Of a DNA stretch of 64,000 nucleotides, positions 45,517 to 54,120 are shown piece after piece. Origin of the DNA: JAVBMU01 sp031551755 (GTDB lineage Bacteria; Actinomycetota; Actinomycetes; Actinomycetales; Cellulomonadaceae); the NCBI GenBank assembly GCA_031551755.1, contig JAVBNE010000013.1, positions 155,226-219,225 of the forward strand, written 5' to 3'. The translations under genes were made by a program, and so were the position numbers. Position 1 is the first letter of the stretch, and every line of letters begins with the position of its first letter. Below the pieces are notes generated by a model, which worked only from the letters and a program-made list of their open reading frames with translations, was not told the DNA's origin and did not search any database.

Positions 45517-46941
45517 ATGAGCACCGACACCATGTCCACCGCCGGACCGGACACCAGCGAGTCCGGCAACCTGCGCCGCGGCCTGGGAAACCGCCATCTT
45601 CAGCTGATCGCCATTGGTGGCGCCATCGGCACGGGCCTCTTCATGGGGTCCGGGAAGACGATCCACCTGGCCGGTCCGTCGGTGCTGATCGTCTATGCGG
45701 TGATCGGGTTCATGCTCTTCTTCGTCATGCGGGCGATGGGTGAATTGCTGCTGTCGAACCTTGGCTACAAGTCCTTCCGGGACATCGCCACCGATCTGCT
45801 CGGCCCCTGGGCCGGGTTCTTCACCGGCTGGACGTACTGGTTCTGCTGGATCGTCACCGGGATCGCCGACATCGTGGCCGTCTCCGGCTACGTCGCCTTC
45901 TGGTGGGAGGACCTGCCCAAGTGGATCCCCGGGCTGCTCCTGGTCGGCCTGCTGCTCGGCCTGAATCTGGTGGCCGTGCGCCTCTTTGGTGAACTCGAAT
46001 TCTGGTTCGCGATCATCAAGATCGTGGCGATCGTCGCACTGATCGTCACCGGGATCATCATGGTCGCCCTCGCCTTCCAGGCACCGAACGGAGCCCACGC
46101 CTCCCTGGCCAACCTCTACAACGACGGCGGCATCTTCCCGAACGGTGTGACCGGCTTCCTGGCGGGCTTCCAGATCGCGATCTTCGCCTTCGTCGGCATC
46201 GAATTGGTCGGCACCGCGGCGGCCGAGACGAAGGACCCCGAGAAGAACCTGCCGCGGGCCATCAACACCATCCCTGTCCGGGTCGCGCTGTTTTATCTGG
46301 GCGCCCTGCTTGTCATCATGGCGGTCACCCCGTGGCGGGAGATCGAGGCCGGCAAGAGCCCGTTCGTGGCGATGTTTGCCCTGGCCGGGCTCCCGGCGGC
46401 GGCCTCGATCATTAACTTTGTGGTGCTGACCTCTGCGGCCTCATCGGCCAACAGCGGGATCTTCTCGACCTCTCGCATGATGTTCGGTCTGGCACTCGAC
46501 CGAGATGCTCCACGGAGCTTCGGCCTGCTGTCCAAACACCACGTACCGGCCCGGGGGCTGCTGTTCTCCTGCCTCTGCCTGCTGCCCGGCGTGGCGCTGC
46601 TCTACGGGTCCGACTCGATCATCGAGGCGTTCACGCTGGTCACCACGCTGTCAGCGCTGCTGTTCATGTTCGTGTGGACCATCATCTTGGTGTCGTACTT
46701 GTCCTACCGCAAACGCCGCCCACAGCTCCATGAGGCGTCGAAGTTCAAGATGCCCGGCGGCGTGATCATGTGCTGGGTGGTGCTGGCGTTCTTCGCCGCA
46801 ATGATCGTGGTGCTGGCCATGGAGAACGACACCCGGCAGGCGCTGTTCATCGCGCCGATCTGGTTCGCGATCCTTGGCGTCGCGTGGGCGATCATGAGCC
46901 GTCGGCGCCGGTTCGCCGGTACGGACGTCCTGGCGAGCTAG
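45517..46941 (+). CDS. cycA: D-serine/D-alanine/glycine transporter
   Basis: 474 residues from ATG 45517 with GAAGGGAA before it. Twelve TM segments of the APC superfamily. It follows E. coli CycA closely throughout: LRRGLGNRHLQLIAIGGAIG, GTGLFMGSGKTI, IGFMLFFVMRAMGELLLSNL, AETKDPEKNLPRAINTIPVR, SAASSANSGIFSTSRM. It imports D-Ser, D-Ala and Gly with protons. A TACACT -10-like element is at 45478-45483. Monocistronic. Confidence 0.9.
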   Translation: MSTDTMSTAGPDTSESGNLRRGLGNRHLQLIAIGGAIGTGLFMGSGKTIHLAGPSVLIVYAVIGFMLFFVMRAMGELLLSNLGYKSFRDIATDLLGPWAGFFTGWTYWFCWIVTGIADIVAVSGYVAFWWEDLPKWIPGLLLVGLLLGLNLVAVRLFGELEFWFAIIKIVAIVALIVTGIIMVALAFQAPNGAHASLANLYNDGGIFPNGVTGFLAGFQIAIFAFVGIELVGTAAAETKDPEKNLPRAINTIPVRVALFYLGALLVIMAVTPWREIEAGKSPFVAMFALAGLPAAASIINFVVLTSAASSANSGIFSTSRMMFGLALDRDAPRSFGLLSKHHVPARGLLFSCLCLLPGVALLYGSDSIIEAFTLVTTLSALLFMFVWTIILVSYLSYRKRRPQLHEASKFKMPGGVIMCWVVLAFFAAMIVVLAMENDTRQALFIAPIWFAILGVAWAIMSRRRRFAGTDVLAS

Positions 46942-46979
46942 GCGGGCACTACGCTGGGCGTTTCCTTGGGACGGCCGGG

Positions 46980-47396
46980 CTACCGGCCATCCCAGGGGTT
47001 GATGGTCTCGACCCCCAGCGGGCTGAAGTGTTTGGCGTTACGTGTGACCACGATGGCGCCGCATGCTTGTGCGGTTGCCGCGATGAGGGCGTCGTCATAG
47101 GGCGCATGTTCCGGCACACGATAGGTTGCCAGGATTCGCGCTGCGGCGAGATCGAAGGACAGTATCCGGTCCGCGAAAGCGGGCAAGACATTTTCCTCGA
47201 ACCAACGCCGGAGCACCGCGCCTTGAGTCGAGTCAGCCCTCTCCTTGGCGGCAACACCTCGCTCGATCTCGGCCACGGTCAGCGCGCTGACGAACTGGTC
47301 GAATACCGAGATCGATGAGATCCAGCGTTCGACAGCAGGGTTGCGCCCCTGTACACGCAAAGCAGAAACCACATTGGTGTCGAGAACGTACTTCAC
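46980..47396 (-). CDS. PIN domain ribonuclease toxin (VapC/FitB type)
   Basis: 138 residues. YVLDTNVVSAL gives the first acidic residue, SALTVAEIERGV the second, and APYDDALIAATA plus VVTRNAKHFSPLGV the rest of the PIN active site. NPWDGR at the end is the FitB-like closure. It is expected to cleave RNA when free of antitoxin. It overlaps the antitoxin gene by ATGA. Confidence 0.88.
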   Translation of the reverse strand: MKYVLDTNVVSALRVQGRNPAVERWISSISVFDQFVSALTVAEIERGVAAKERADSTQGAVLRRWFEENVLPAFADRILSFDLAAARILATYRVPEHAPYDDALIAATAQACGAIVVTRNAKHFSPLGVETINPWDGR

Positions 47397-47620
47397 AGCT
47401 CGGCGCTTCGAGCGTGCAGACCGAGACGCTCCGGCTCGAACTCGATCTCGGCGCCCTCGTCGACACTCAGCAGGTCGACCATTGTCACCGGCGCTTGTGC
47501 CAGCGCACCTGCAAGAATGCTGCGGACCTCAGCCTCCACCGAACGGTGGTGCTGAAGGGCGCGCGCGCGGAGTGCTGCTTTGGTACCGACAGGAAGGTTG
47601 CGGATCAACACCTGTTCCAT
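47393..47620 (-). CDS. FitA-like ribbon-helix-helix antitoxin
   Basis: 75 residues, with GGAGGTGA directly before the ATG. The N-terminus VLIRNLPVGTKAALRARALQ and the following RSVEAEVRSILAGAL form a ribbon-helix-helix of the FitA type. The acidic C-terminal tail probably wraps the toxin. It lies first in a two-gene operon and should repress it. Confidence 0.85.
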   Translation of the reverse strand: MEQVLIRNLPVGTKAALRARALQHHRSVEAEVRSILAGALAQAPVTMVDLLSVDEGAEIEFEPERLGLHARSAEL

Positions 47621-47630
47621 GGTTCACCTC

Positions 47631-47653
47631 CGATATCATGTGCGCGATATCAT
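47631..47653. promoter_or_regulatory. Direct-repeat operator of the toxin-antitoxin operon
   Basis: CGATATCAT occurs twice (47631-47639 and 47645-47653), 14 bases apart, each containing the palindrome GATATC. It sits just upstream of the antitoxin ribosome site and is AT-rich against its background, as expected for an RHH antitoxin operator. Confidence 0.55.
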
Positions 47654-47678
47654 ACCATCGGCCCGCACGGAGTCGCCG

Positions 47679-48764
47679 CTACGCCACCGTCGCGCCGAAA
47701 ATCGCACCCAAGGCGTAGGTGGCGCCCGCCGCGCTCCACCCGATCACGAGCTGGCGGAATGCCCGCTTGGCCGGTGAGGCACCCGAGAGCAACCCGACGA
47801 TCCCACCAGTGATGAGCAACGCGGCCCCCACCATGACTCCGCTGACGATGACCGCCTGACCGCCCTGAAGCCCAAAGAGATAGGGCAGCACCGGGATGAT
47901 GGCGCCAAGGGCGAAGAGCAGGAACGACGACGACGCGGCACCCCAAGCCGTTCCGTGCGTCTCGAACTGGTCGGTCGGCGGCGTCGCCGCGACCGTCGCG
48001 GAGTAGTTCGCGAGCACCTGGCCGGCGTGCTCCGTGGCCTCATCCGCTGACATCCCCCGGGCGCGGTAGACCAGCGCCAGCTCGTTGGCCTCGACATCGA
48101 GATGGGCGAGCGCCGCACGGGCGTGTGGGCCGGGCGTCGAGGCATCCAGCAGCTCCCGCTGGGAACGCATGGACACGTACTCCCCCGCGCCCATCGACAG
48201 CGCCCCCGCGAGCAGCCCCGCGAGCCCGGAGAGCAATACGGTGGAGTTCGACGCCCCGGAAGCACCGATACCGAGGATGAGCGCGAAGTTGGAGACGAGC
48301 CCGTCGTTGGCCCCGAAGACGGCCGCCCGGAAAGATCCGGACATGCGGTTCCGGCCGCGAGTCGCCAAGCTCCGGACGACCTCTTCGTGGATCCGTTCGT
48401 CGGCGGCCATGGTCGCGGTGGCGTCGGCGTCCGGGGTGTAGGCGGATCGTTCCTCCGCGCGCTGGGCGAGCGCGAGCACGAACACACCGCCGAACCGCCG
48501 GGCCAGCCAGGCGTTGGCCCGGATACGCAGCTTCCCCTTGAGCGGCTTGCCGACTTGGTCGCCGAGCAGATCGAGCCAGTGCTGCTGGTGCCGCTTCTCG
48601 GCCTCGGCCAACGCGAGCAGGATCTCGCGTTCCTCACCCTCCCGACGGCTGGCCAGGGCAAGGTACGAGTCCGCTTCCGCGCGTTCGTCGGCAAGAAGCC
48701 GACGCCACCTGCGGATGTCCTGGGAAGTGGGCACGCCTAGTGTCGGGTCCGAGGCCGGGGGCAT
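47679..48764 (-). CDS. VIT1/CCC1 family Fe/Mn transporter with N-terminal ferritin-like domain
   Basis: 361 residues. Residues about 17-140 are a ferritin-like (erythrin/rubrerythrin) helical domain with repeated Glu/His motifs (ADERAEADSYLALASRREGE, LALAEAEKRHQQHWLDLLG, ADERIHEEVVRSLA). The C-terminal part is a CCC1/VIT1 transporter: FRAAVFGANDGLVSNFALIL, SMGAGEYVSMRSQREL and four to five TM helices. MbfA-like proteins of this layout export iron. No regulator is adjacent. Confidence 0.88.
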   Translation of the reverse strand: MPPASDPTLGVPTSQDIRRWRRLLADERAEADSYLALASRREGEEREILLALAEAEKRHQQHWLDLLGDQVGKPLKGKLRIRANAWLARRFGGVFVLALAQRAEERSAYTPDADATATMAADERIHEEVVRSLATRGRNRMSGSFRAAVFGANDGLVSNFALILGIGASGASNSTVLLSGLAGLLAGALSMGAGEYVSMRSQRELLDASTPGPHARAALAHLDVEANELALVYRARGMSADEATEHAGQVLANYSATVAATPPTDQFETHGTAWGAASSSFLLFALGAIIPVLPYLFGLQGGQAVIVSGVMVGAALLITGGIVGLLSGASPAKRAFRQLVIGWSAAGATYALGAIFGATVA

Positions 48765-48889
48765 GCCTCCATGATGCCTGCTGCCACCACGGGACGGGAA
48801 TCGGCGGGTGACTCACATTGACCGCCCTCGGCCGCCGCCACGCTCGTCAACGGCGACCGAACCGCTGAGTCGCGTGGTTTGATCGGATC

Positions 48890-49258
48890 ATGACTGAACT
48901 CTCCCGTCCTGAAGTTGACGCGCCCGAGGGCCCGGCGCCCACCGAACTCGTGATCGAAGACGTCGTCGTCGGCGACGGCGCCGAGGCCGCACCCGGTTCG
49001 ACCGTGAACGTCCACTACCTCGGCGTCGAGTACGACTCGGGCGAGGAATTCGACTCGTCCTGGGGCCGCGGGGTGCCCATCAACTTCCCGTTGCGCAGCC
49101 TGATCGCCGGTTGGCAGCAGGGCATTCCGGGGATGAAGGTGGGTGGCCGTCGCAAGCTGATCTGCCCGCCCGCGCTCGCCTACGGCCCAGCCGGCGGTGG
49201 ACATCAGCTCTCCGGCAAGACTTTGATCTTCGTGATCGACCTGCTCGGCGTCTCCTGA
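48890..49258 (+). CDS. FKBP-type peptidyl-prolyl cis-trans isomerase
   Basis: 122 residues, single domain, cytoplasmic. VNVHYLGVEYDSGEEFDSSW, FPLRSLIAGWQQGIPGMKVG, RRKLICPPALAYG and LIFVIDLLGV are the complete FKBP core, with active-site Tyr, Phe, Asp and Trp visible. It speeds proline isomerisation in folding. The N-terminal 20 residues are acidic and Pro-rich. Confidence 0.92.
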   Translation: MTELSRPEVDAPEGPAPTELVIEDVVVGDGAEAAPGSTVNVHYLGVEYDSGEEFDSSWGRGVPINFPLRSLIAGWQQGIPGMKVGGRRKLICPPALAYGPAGGGHQLSGKTLIFVIDLLGVS

Positions 49259-49495
49259 TATCCACACTCGACGAACGACAGCGGCCCTGGGGTGCTCCGG
49301 CATCCTGGGGTCGCCGTCGTTAGTGGGACTGGGTCTCCCCGACCCGATGGGGCCACTTAGTGGCGTCGTGGCGGGCGCCGCGAATCCGACACTTGCGAGC
49401 CTCCCAGAAAACACCCGGGACATGAGCGACAATGGCCTGTCCCATTCCGGCGGCCCGCCGCAGTAGTCGGCCAGCCGATGTTGAAGGAGAGCGCT

Positions 49496-50098
49496 GTGAT
49501 CACAGTCAGCACAGACGGCTCCTGCCTGGCAAACCCGGGCGGGGCCATCGGCTGGGCGTGGATCAACCACGACGGCACTTTCGACTCAGGTGGGGCCGCG
49601 AGCGGAACCAACCAGATCGCTGAACTCACGGCACTGCTCCAAGCACTGCGAGCGCACCCTGGCGCCGAGCCACTGCTCGTCGAGTCCGATTCCCAGTACG
49701 CGATCAAATGCGCCTCGGAGTGGGTCGTGGCGTGGAAGCGCAAGGGATGGCGGACGGCGGGCGGCACGCCGGTGAAGAACCTGAGCCTGGTGCAAGCCAT
49801 CGATGAGGTCATCACCGGGCGCGAGGGTCCGGTCCGCTTCCGGTGGGTTCGGGGGCACGTAGGCGATCCCTTCAATGAGCGGGCGGATCAGCTCGCGGGC
49901 CTGGCGGCGAGGGACTGGGCCGCTGGACGCGGAGAGGCCGGTAGCCAAGAGACGGGCGGGGCACTCGTACCCGAGCTCGTCGGTGCTGGGCCGCTCGAAA
50001 CAGACGACGGTCCCGCAGCGGTGACGGGCAACCGGCCATCCTCACGACCGGCAGCCGCCGCACGTGCCACGTGGAACATGGACACACTCTTCGATTAA
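49496..50098 (+). CDS. rnhA: Ribonuclease HI with C-terminal extension
   Basis: 200 residues from a GTG at 49496, six bases after AAGGAG (an ATG at 49478 lacks a site). Active residues: Asp in TVSTDGSCLANPGG, Glu in QIAELTALLQALR, Asp in LVESDSQYAIK, Asp in FNERADQLAGLAA. WVRGHVGDPFNERAD is intact. RNase H ends near residue 145; the last 50 residues are a polar Ala/Gly-rich tail ending TWNMDTLFD with no known domain. Removes RNA from RNA-DNA hybrids. Confidence 0.9.
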   Translation: MITVSTDGSCLANPGGAIGWAWINHDGTFDSGGAASGTNQIAELTALLQALRAHPGAEPLLVESDSQYAIKCASEWVVAWKRKGWRTAGGTPVKNLSLVQAIDEVITGREGPVRFRWVRGHVGDPFNERADQLAGLAARDWAAGRGEAGSQETGGALVPELVGAGPLETDDGPAAVTGNRPSSRPAAAARATWNMDTLFD

Positions 50099-50302
50099 CG
50101 GGCATTTTGAGTCTTGAGTCGCTTGCCTCTTAAGCCCTACCCGAACCGGCCTTGTGGTTCCCCAGAGGTCGACCACGATTCGGCGCCCACGAGACCGACG
50201 GCCGGGCCAGACCTCGCAGCGACGGGTATACACCGACGGCGGGGCAGGTGCTCTCGTGCGATCCTGCGGTAGGTGACGGCACCTGACGTGGGGAGGCGGA
50301 CG

Positions 50303-50953
50303 ATGACGGCACCCGGACAGCTCATCTTGCTGCGGCATGGTCAGACTAAGTGGTCGGTGACCGGTCGGCACACGGGCAGGTCGGACGTGCCACTGACCGC
50401 CGTCGGCGAGGAGCAAGCCGCCACTGCCGGCAACTACTTGCGCAGGCGCGGCGAGCAGGGGCGTGCGATCAGACTGGTCTTCACCAGCCCGCTTCAGCGC
50501 GCGCGCCGGACCGCGGAATTGGCGGGATTTCCGGGGGCGGAAGTGGAGTCTGACCTCGCCGAATGGGATTACGGACCGGTCGAGGGACGCACATCGGCAG
50601 AGATTACGGAGCAGTTGGGGCGGGAGTGGGAGATCTTCAGCGATGGAGTGAACGGTGAGCTGCTGGGTGCGGGGGAACGGCCCGGGGAAAGACTCGATGA
50701 GTTATCGCTGCGCACGCGGCGGGTCGTGAGCTGGTTGCGCCCACTGGTACGCCGGGGCGATGACGTACTCATCGTTTCCCACGGGCACCTACTCCGTGTA
50801 CTCAGCACCGCTTGGTTGGGCGTTAGCCCCACCATGGCACGGCACCTGGAGTTGGACACCGCGTCGATCGCATTGCTGGGCTTCGCGCGGGAGCTACCGA
50901 CGATCGAGGGCTGGAACGTCGCGGGTAGCGGGGCTGTCAACTTGGCGGTATAG
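50303..50953 (+). CDS. Histidine phosphatase family protein
   Basis: 216 residues from ATG 50303, after GGGAGG at seven bases. The phospho-His motif LLRHGQTKWSVTGRHTGRSD, the TSPLQRARRTAEL Arg loop, EWDYGPVEGR acid loop and VSHGHLLRVL second histidine are all present. Likely a small-molecule phosphatase (cobC/gpm-like); substrate not known. Ends facing the lower-GC island. Confidence 0.9.
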   Translation: MTAPGQLILLRHGQTKWSVTGRHTGRSDVPLTAVGEEQAATAGNYLRRRGEQGRAIRLVFTSPLQRARRTAELAGFPGAEVESDLAEWDYGPVEGRTSAEITEQLGREWEIFSDGVNGELLGAGERPGERLDELSLRTRRVVSWLRPLVRRGDDVLIVSHGHLLRVLSTAWLGVSPTMARHLELDTASIALLGFARELPTIEGWNVAGSGAVNLAV

Positions 50954-50999
50954 CCGGGTTATGGTTGTTGGGTTGGCAGTGTAATGGTTATACACCTTG

Positions 51000-51632
51000 T
51001 CAGGGCACGGCTCTGATCCCTCGATAACGCGCGAAATTCCAGGCCCCTACACCCAGCACGAACAGTCCGATGCCGATCGATAAAGTTGTGAGCGAAACCG
51101 GGCTGGCCACTACATTCCACGGCTGCGGCTTCCCGATCGAGTTGTAGCCAAAGAGCGTGACAACCACGACACATAGCCCTGGAAACACCCAAGAGTAGTC
51201 GGGGTGCAGGAGCACAGCGCTGAGAACGGAAAGCCCAGCCCACGACAGTACCGAGACAGCAAACGTACCTACAAGAGCCTTTGCCAAGACGTGCCCGCCG
51301 ATCGCAGCACCAACCGCCATTCCTGCGACGACGATGAGGATCGCGAAGGCCGTCGTAGCCACCGCAAGCATGTTGGACAAAGCGGTGAGACGCCGGCCGC
51401 CGAGTCTCTCCATGTCTGGCGCGGCACAGCCGAACACCATGCCCACCGCAATCCCAGCGACGATCGGCATGAGCCGCACCAGGGGTGTAACACCTGCCGC
51501 AGTATCTGAAAGGCCGTAGGGGTTATCGAGCATTATGGCGATCATGAAACCCGTTGAGGTCAGAAGCAAAATGACGAGCCACCAACGATGACTTCGGATA
51601 GCGAGCATCCAGCAGTTCGCCCCTGTACTCAT
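51000..51632 (-). CDS. Six-TM membrane protein of the peptide cassette
   Basis: 210 residues, ATGA overlap with the ATPase gene. About six hydrophobic segments spread over the whole length (WWLVILLLTSTGFMIAIML, VRLMPIVAGIAVGMVFG, TTAFAILIVVAGMAVGAAIG, and three more). No recognised family motif; position implies the ABC permease partner. Last in a four-gene block. GC content is below the flanking genes. Confidence 0.6.
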   Translation of the reverse strand: MSTGANCWMLAIRSHRWWLVILLLTSTGFMIAIMLDNPYGLSDTAAGVTPLVRLMPIVAGIAVGMVFGCAAPDMERLGGRRLTALSNMLAVATTAFAILIVVAGMAVGAAIGGHVLAKALVGTFAVSVLSWAGLSVLSAVLLHPDYSWVFPGLCVVVVTLFGYNSIGKPQPWNVVASPVSLTTLSIGIGLFVLGVGAWNFARYRGIRAVP

Positions 51633-52396
51633 GACGTAGATGTTCCGCGCAAAGCCGATACGTAGGCATTCTCCAATTGAGATGTACTGCCACCCGCAGG
51701 GTCGGCACGTTCGCGAAGCTCCGCGATGGAGCCATCAAAGCGGATCGTACCGTGGTCAAGCAGAATGACCCGATCGGCAACAGCAGAGACATCCTCGATG
51801 AGATGTGTCGACAGGATGACTGTCGCGGACCGTTGAGTCCGCAACAGTTCACGGAAGCCGATTCGCTGTTCGGGATCAAGTCCCACCGTCGGTTCATCCA
51901 GAACGACGACTTGCGGACTGCCAACAATAGCTGCGGCGAGCCCAGCTCGTTGCCGCATCCCGCCGGACAGTGTACGGAACCGAGAGTTCGCCCTTTCGCC
52001 CATTCCGACCGAATTAATAGCGTTCTCAACGGATTCATGCAGAGCCGTTTTCGGCAGCTGGCGAAGCCATCCAATATACAAAACAAACTCGTACACGGTG
52101 AAGCTTGGATCAGCACCGAAGTCTTGAGGCAAATATCCAATACTTTTCCGCGCTAGACGAACTGACTGACGGTCACGGATCGCCGTTCCGGCGATACTCA
52201 GATTCCCCTTTTTTAGTGGAATGATTGTAGCTATCGTCTTAAGTAGTGTCGATTTCCCGGCTCCGTTCGGACCCACGAGCGCCGTGATTCCTGGACTGAG
52301 GTCCATGCTGATATCGGACAGGACGGCGCGCCGACCATATCCCTGGCTAAGATGGTTCAGTCGCACGCCGTTGCTATCTTCCACCACCGCGCTCAT
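51629..52396 (-). CDS. ABC transporter ATP-binding protein of the peptide cassette
   Basis: 255 residues from the ATG in an ATGA overlap at 52396. Walker A LVGPNGAGKSTLLKTIATII, the Q-loop IGYLPQDFGADPSFTVYEFV, signature TLSGGMRQRAGLAAAIVG, Walker B VVVLDEPTVGLDPEQR, and the switch His in VILSTHLIEDVSAVADR. It resembles the ATPases of bacteriocin self-protection and export systems. It is flanked by the two membrane proteins, so the three probably form one transporter. Confidence 0.85.
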   Translation of the reverse strand: MSAVVEDSNGVRLNHLSQGYGRRAVLSDISMDLSPGITALVGPNGAGKSTLLKTIATIIPLKKGNLSIAGTAIRDRQSVRLARKSIGYLPQDFGADPSFTVYEFVLYIGWLRQLPKTALHESVENAINSVGMGERANSRFRTLSGGMRQRAGLAAAIVGSPQVVVLDEPTVGLDPEQRIGFRELLRTQRSATVILSTHLIEDVSAVADRVILLDHGTIRFDGSIAELRERADPAGGSTSQLENAYVSALRGTSTS

Positions 52397-53667
52397 ACAC
52401 AGACCCCATTCCATTCGTTCCAAGCATTTACGATCCAGCCCCGTTGCTCCTCACCGCTCATTTTGAATACATCCGCAACAATGGCATCAGTTCGAACCGC
52501 AACGGCGTCCGCCGCAACAACTACCTCGGCAGGTCGCGGATGGCCATAGATATAGTTTGATGTGGCATCAAGAGTCGCCCATGAATGGACTTCGTTATCC
52601 AACGATTCCTTTGCCGAGAACTCCGGCAAGGCGCACTCGAACGTCAATCCGAATGCCATCGATTGTGCCGTGAGCCACATTCCAGCTCCGGCCGAAGGTG
52701 GCTCGACAATAATTACCGAATCCTCAGAGCCGACATTCAATGATGGTTCTCGAATGCTCCATTTGTTAGGTTCAAAGGGAAGACCGGCAGAAATCTCCTC
52801 CAAGCGCTTTACCTGCGCGGTCAGTTCATCGAGGTACCGCTCGTCTTCGGGCCATACGCAGACTGATGAGCCCTGGGCTGTCGTTCGGCACACTCCCGGC
52901 GTGGCAGACGATCGCGGTACCTGAACTTCCGCACCAGGTCCGATCGTCGAAATGGTGACCAGGCCTACAGTTGCGACCCCCACGGCTGTGGCGGTCAATC
53001 CGTAACCGGAAGCTGATCGGTTACGACGCGCAAGCCTTCCCAACGATGCGAGTTCGCCGGCAGCTAGCAGCGCAATAGCCTTACATGCACACGCGATCAT
53101 CCATATTGGATTCGGCTCCAACCAAACAGGGTTCTCGGCGGGCATTGGATAGAGATTTATGGAGAGCGCAAGACCAAAAACTAACGCCAGAATCGGAGCC
53201 GCAACTCTAGAGCTTGTCAGGCCCGAAACTAATCTTCCCAAGCCGATCATACTCAAACACTGGAGAATTCCGGCGATAGTATAGGCCAAGGTGAATCGTC
53301 CATCCGGACTCCCACTGCTCGCGACGATCGAGAACAGAACCGCCCCAACGACCGCCCCTGGAAGTACCCCCTGGACGAGAACGGTTACACCGAGACTCCA
53401 GGCGCGAGCATGCCATCTAGGCCGCGCAGCAGCGGCGTCGAATAGTGAAATACCCGAGTTAAGGCGCAGCCGATTCGTGTCGGCGCTTCCCACCGCGACT
53501 ATGATACCCAGATACAACACTGGAACAGCGGTCCACAGTGATACAGCTGACCAGTCCTGCTCCCACCTATGCCGCATCAAGAAGTCAACCACAAGCCAGC
53601 CAGCAGTAGTAATTGTGGCCCATAACCAAAGACGGGGACGACGAAACTCAACACATGCTGCGCTCAA
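52393..53667 (-). CDS. Polytopic membrane protein with extracytoplasmic C-terminal domain
   Basis: 424 residues. The start is a TTG at 53667 with AGGAGG five bases before it. About six TM segments cover residues 10-250 (LWATITTAGWLVVDFLM through VGVATVGLVTISTIG). Residues about 255-424 form a soluble region, probably outside the membrane, with two cysteines near 274-286 (GVCRTTAQGSSVCVWPEDER). No family recognised. It follows the secreted peptide gene and precedes the ATPase, so it may be the permease or immunity component. Confidence 0.6.
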   Translation of the reverse strand: MSAACVEFRRPRLWLWATITTAGWLVVDFLMRHRWEQDWSAVSLWTAVPVLYLGIIVAVGSADTNRLRLNSGISLFDAAAARPRWHARAWSLGVTVLVQGVLPGAVVGAVLFSIVASSGSPDGRFTLAYTIAGILQCLSMIGLGRLVSGLTSSRVAAPILALVFGLALSINLYPMPAENPVWLEPNPIWMIACACKAIALLAAGELASLGRLARRNRSASGYGLTATAVGVATVGLVTISTIGPGAEVQVPRSSATPGVCRTTAQGSSVCVWPEDERYLDELTAQVKRLEEISAGLPFEPNKWSIREPSLNVGSEDSVIIVEPPSAGAGMWLTAQSMAFGLTFECALPEFSAKESLDNEVHSWATLDATSNYIYGHPRPAEVVVAADAVAVRTDAIVADVFKMSGEEQRGWIVNAWNEWNGVCV

Positions 53668-53681
53668 TGATGCCTCCTCTT

Positions 53682-53718
53682 AGGTGCGGCGAGCGGAGGG
53701 AATTCGCCCGCCGCACCT
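53682..53718 (-). terminator. Hairpin between the peptide gene and the transporter genes
   Basis: AGGTGCGGCG (53682-53691) and CGCCGCACCT (53709-53718) form a 10-bp stem with a 17-base loop, 8 bases past the peptide stop. It may act as a partial terminator or RNA stabiliser that lets the peptide be made in excess over the downstream proteins. Confidence 0.5.
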
Positions 53719-53725
53719 TGGTGCT

Positions 53726-54049
53726 CTACTTGCCGTAGACCTGCGCCTTGTAGACGCCAAAAGTACAGGCGCCCGACGACACTCCGTTCGCTGACGAACC
53801 TTTCTTGAGCCACAGCCAGGTTCCCGATTGCGTTTTCTGATAGTCACACCAGCCCGTTGTCTTGTAGCTGGCCGACGCCGTCGTGTTTGTGCACTTGGTT
53901 GAGAACGCGGTCGTAAAGTACTGAGCGCGGCAGCCGTTGAGTGTCGTACCCGATCCGGTAGCTGAGGCCACGGGAGCTACCGCCGCCACCAGGCCCAGCC
54001 CCAGAGCCGTTGCCACAGCGAGGTTCTTGCCGATCTGACGCATCTCCAT
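53726..54049 (-). CDS. Secreted four-cysteine peptide, candidate bacteriocin
   Basis: 107 residues; GGAAGG lies five bases before the ATG. Signal peptide: basic start, hydrophobic run about 10-25, cleavage site ASA at 28-30. The mature 77 residues have cysteines at 40, 53, 68 and 95, are rich in Thr, Ser, Gly, Tyr and Lys, and carry SGTWLWLKKGSS around 75-86. No known family was matched with confidence; size, secretion and linkage to an ABC system are like lactococcin 972-type bacteriocins, though the sequence differs. It could also be a surface-active or signalling peptide. Confidence 0.6.
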   Translation of the reverse strand: MEMRQIGKNLAVATALGLGLVAAVAPVASATGSGTTLNGCRAQYFTTAFSTKCTNTTASASYKTTGWCDYQKTQSGTWLWLKKGSSANGVSSGACTFGVYKAQVYGK

Positions 54050-54091
54050 GATTCCCTTCCACTGAGGTAATGTCCTGTTCAGGACCGTGTC

Positions 54092-54120
54092 AGGATAGCG
54101 TCTGCAGACGTCAGTGGCAA
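54092..54120 (-). promoter_or_regulatory. Promoter of the secreted peptide gene, with a palindrome in the spacer
   Basis: On the minus strand TTGCCA (54120-54115) and TATCCT (54097-54092) are 17 bases apart. CGTCTGCAGACG (54099-54110) is a perfect 12-base palindrome inside the spacer, a likely repressor site. The leader to the ATG is about 35 bases. The rest of 54121-54390 shows no supported gene. Confidence 0.55.
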
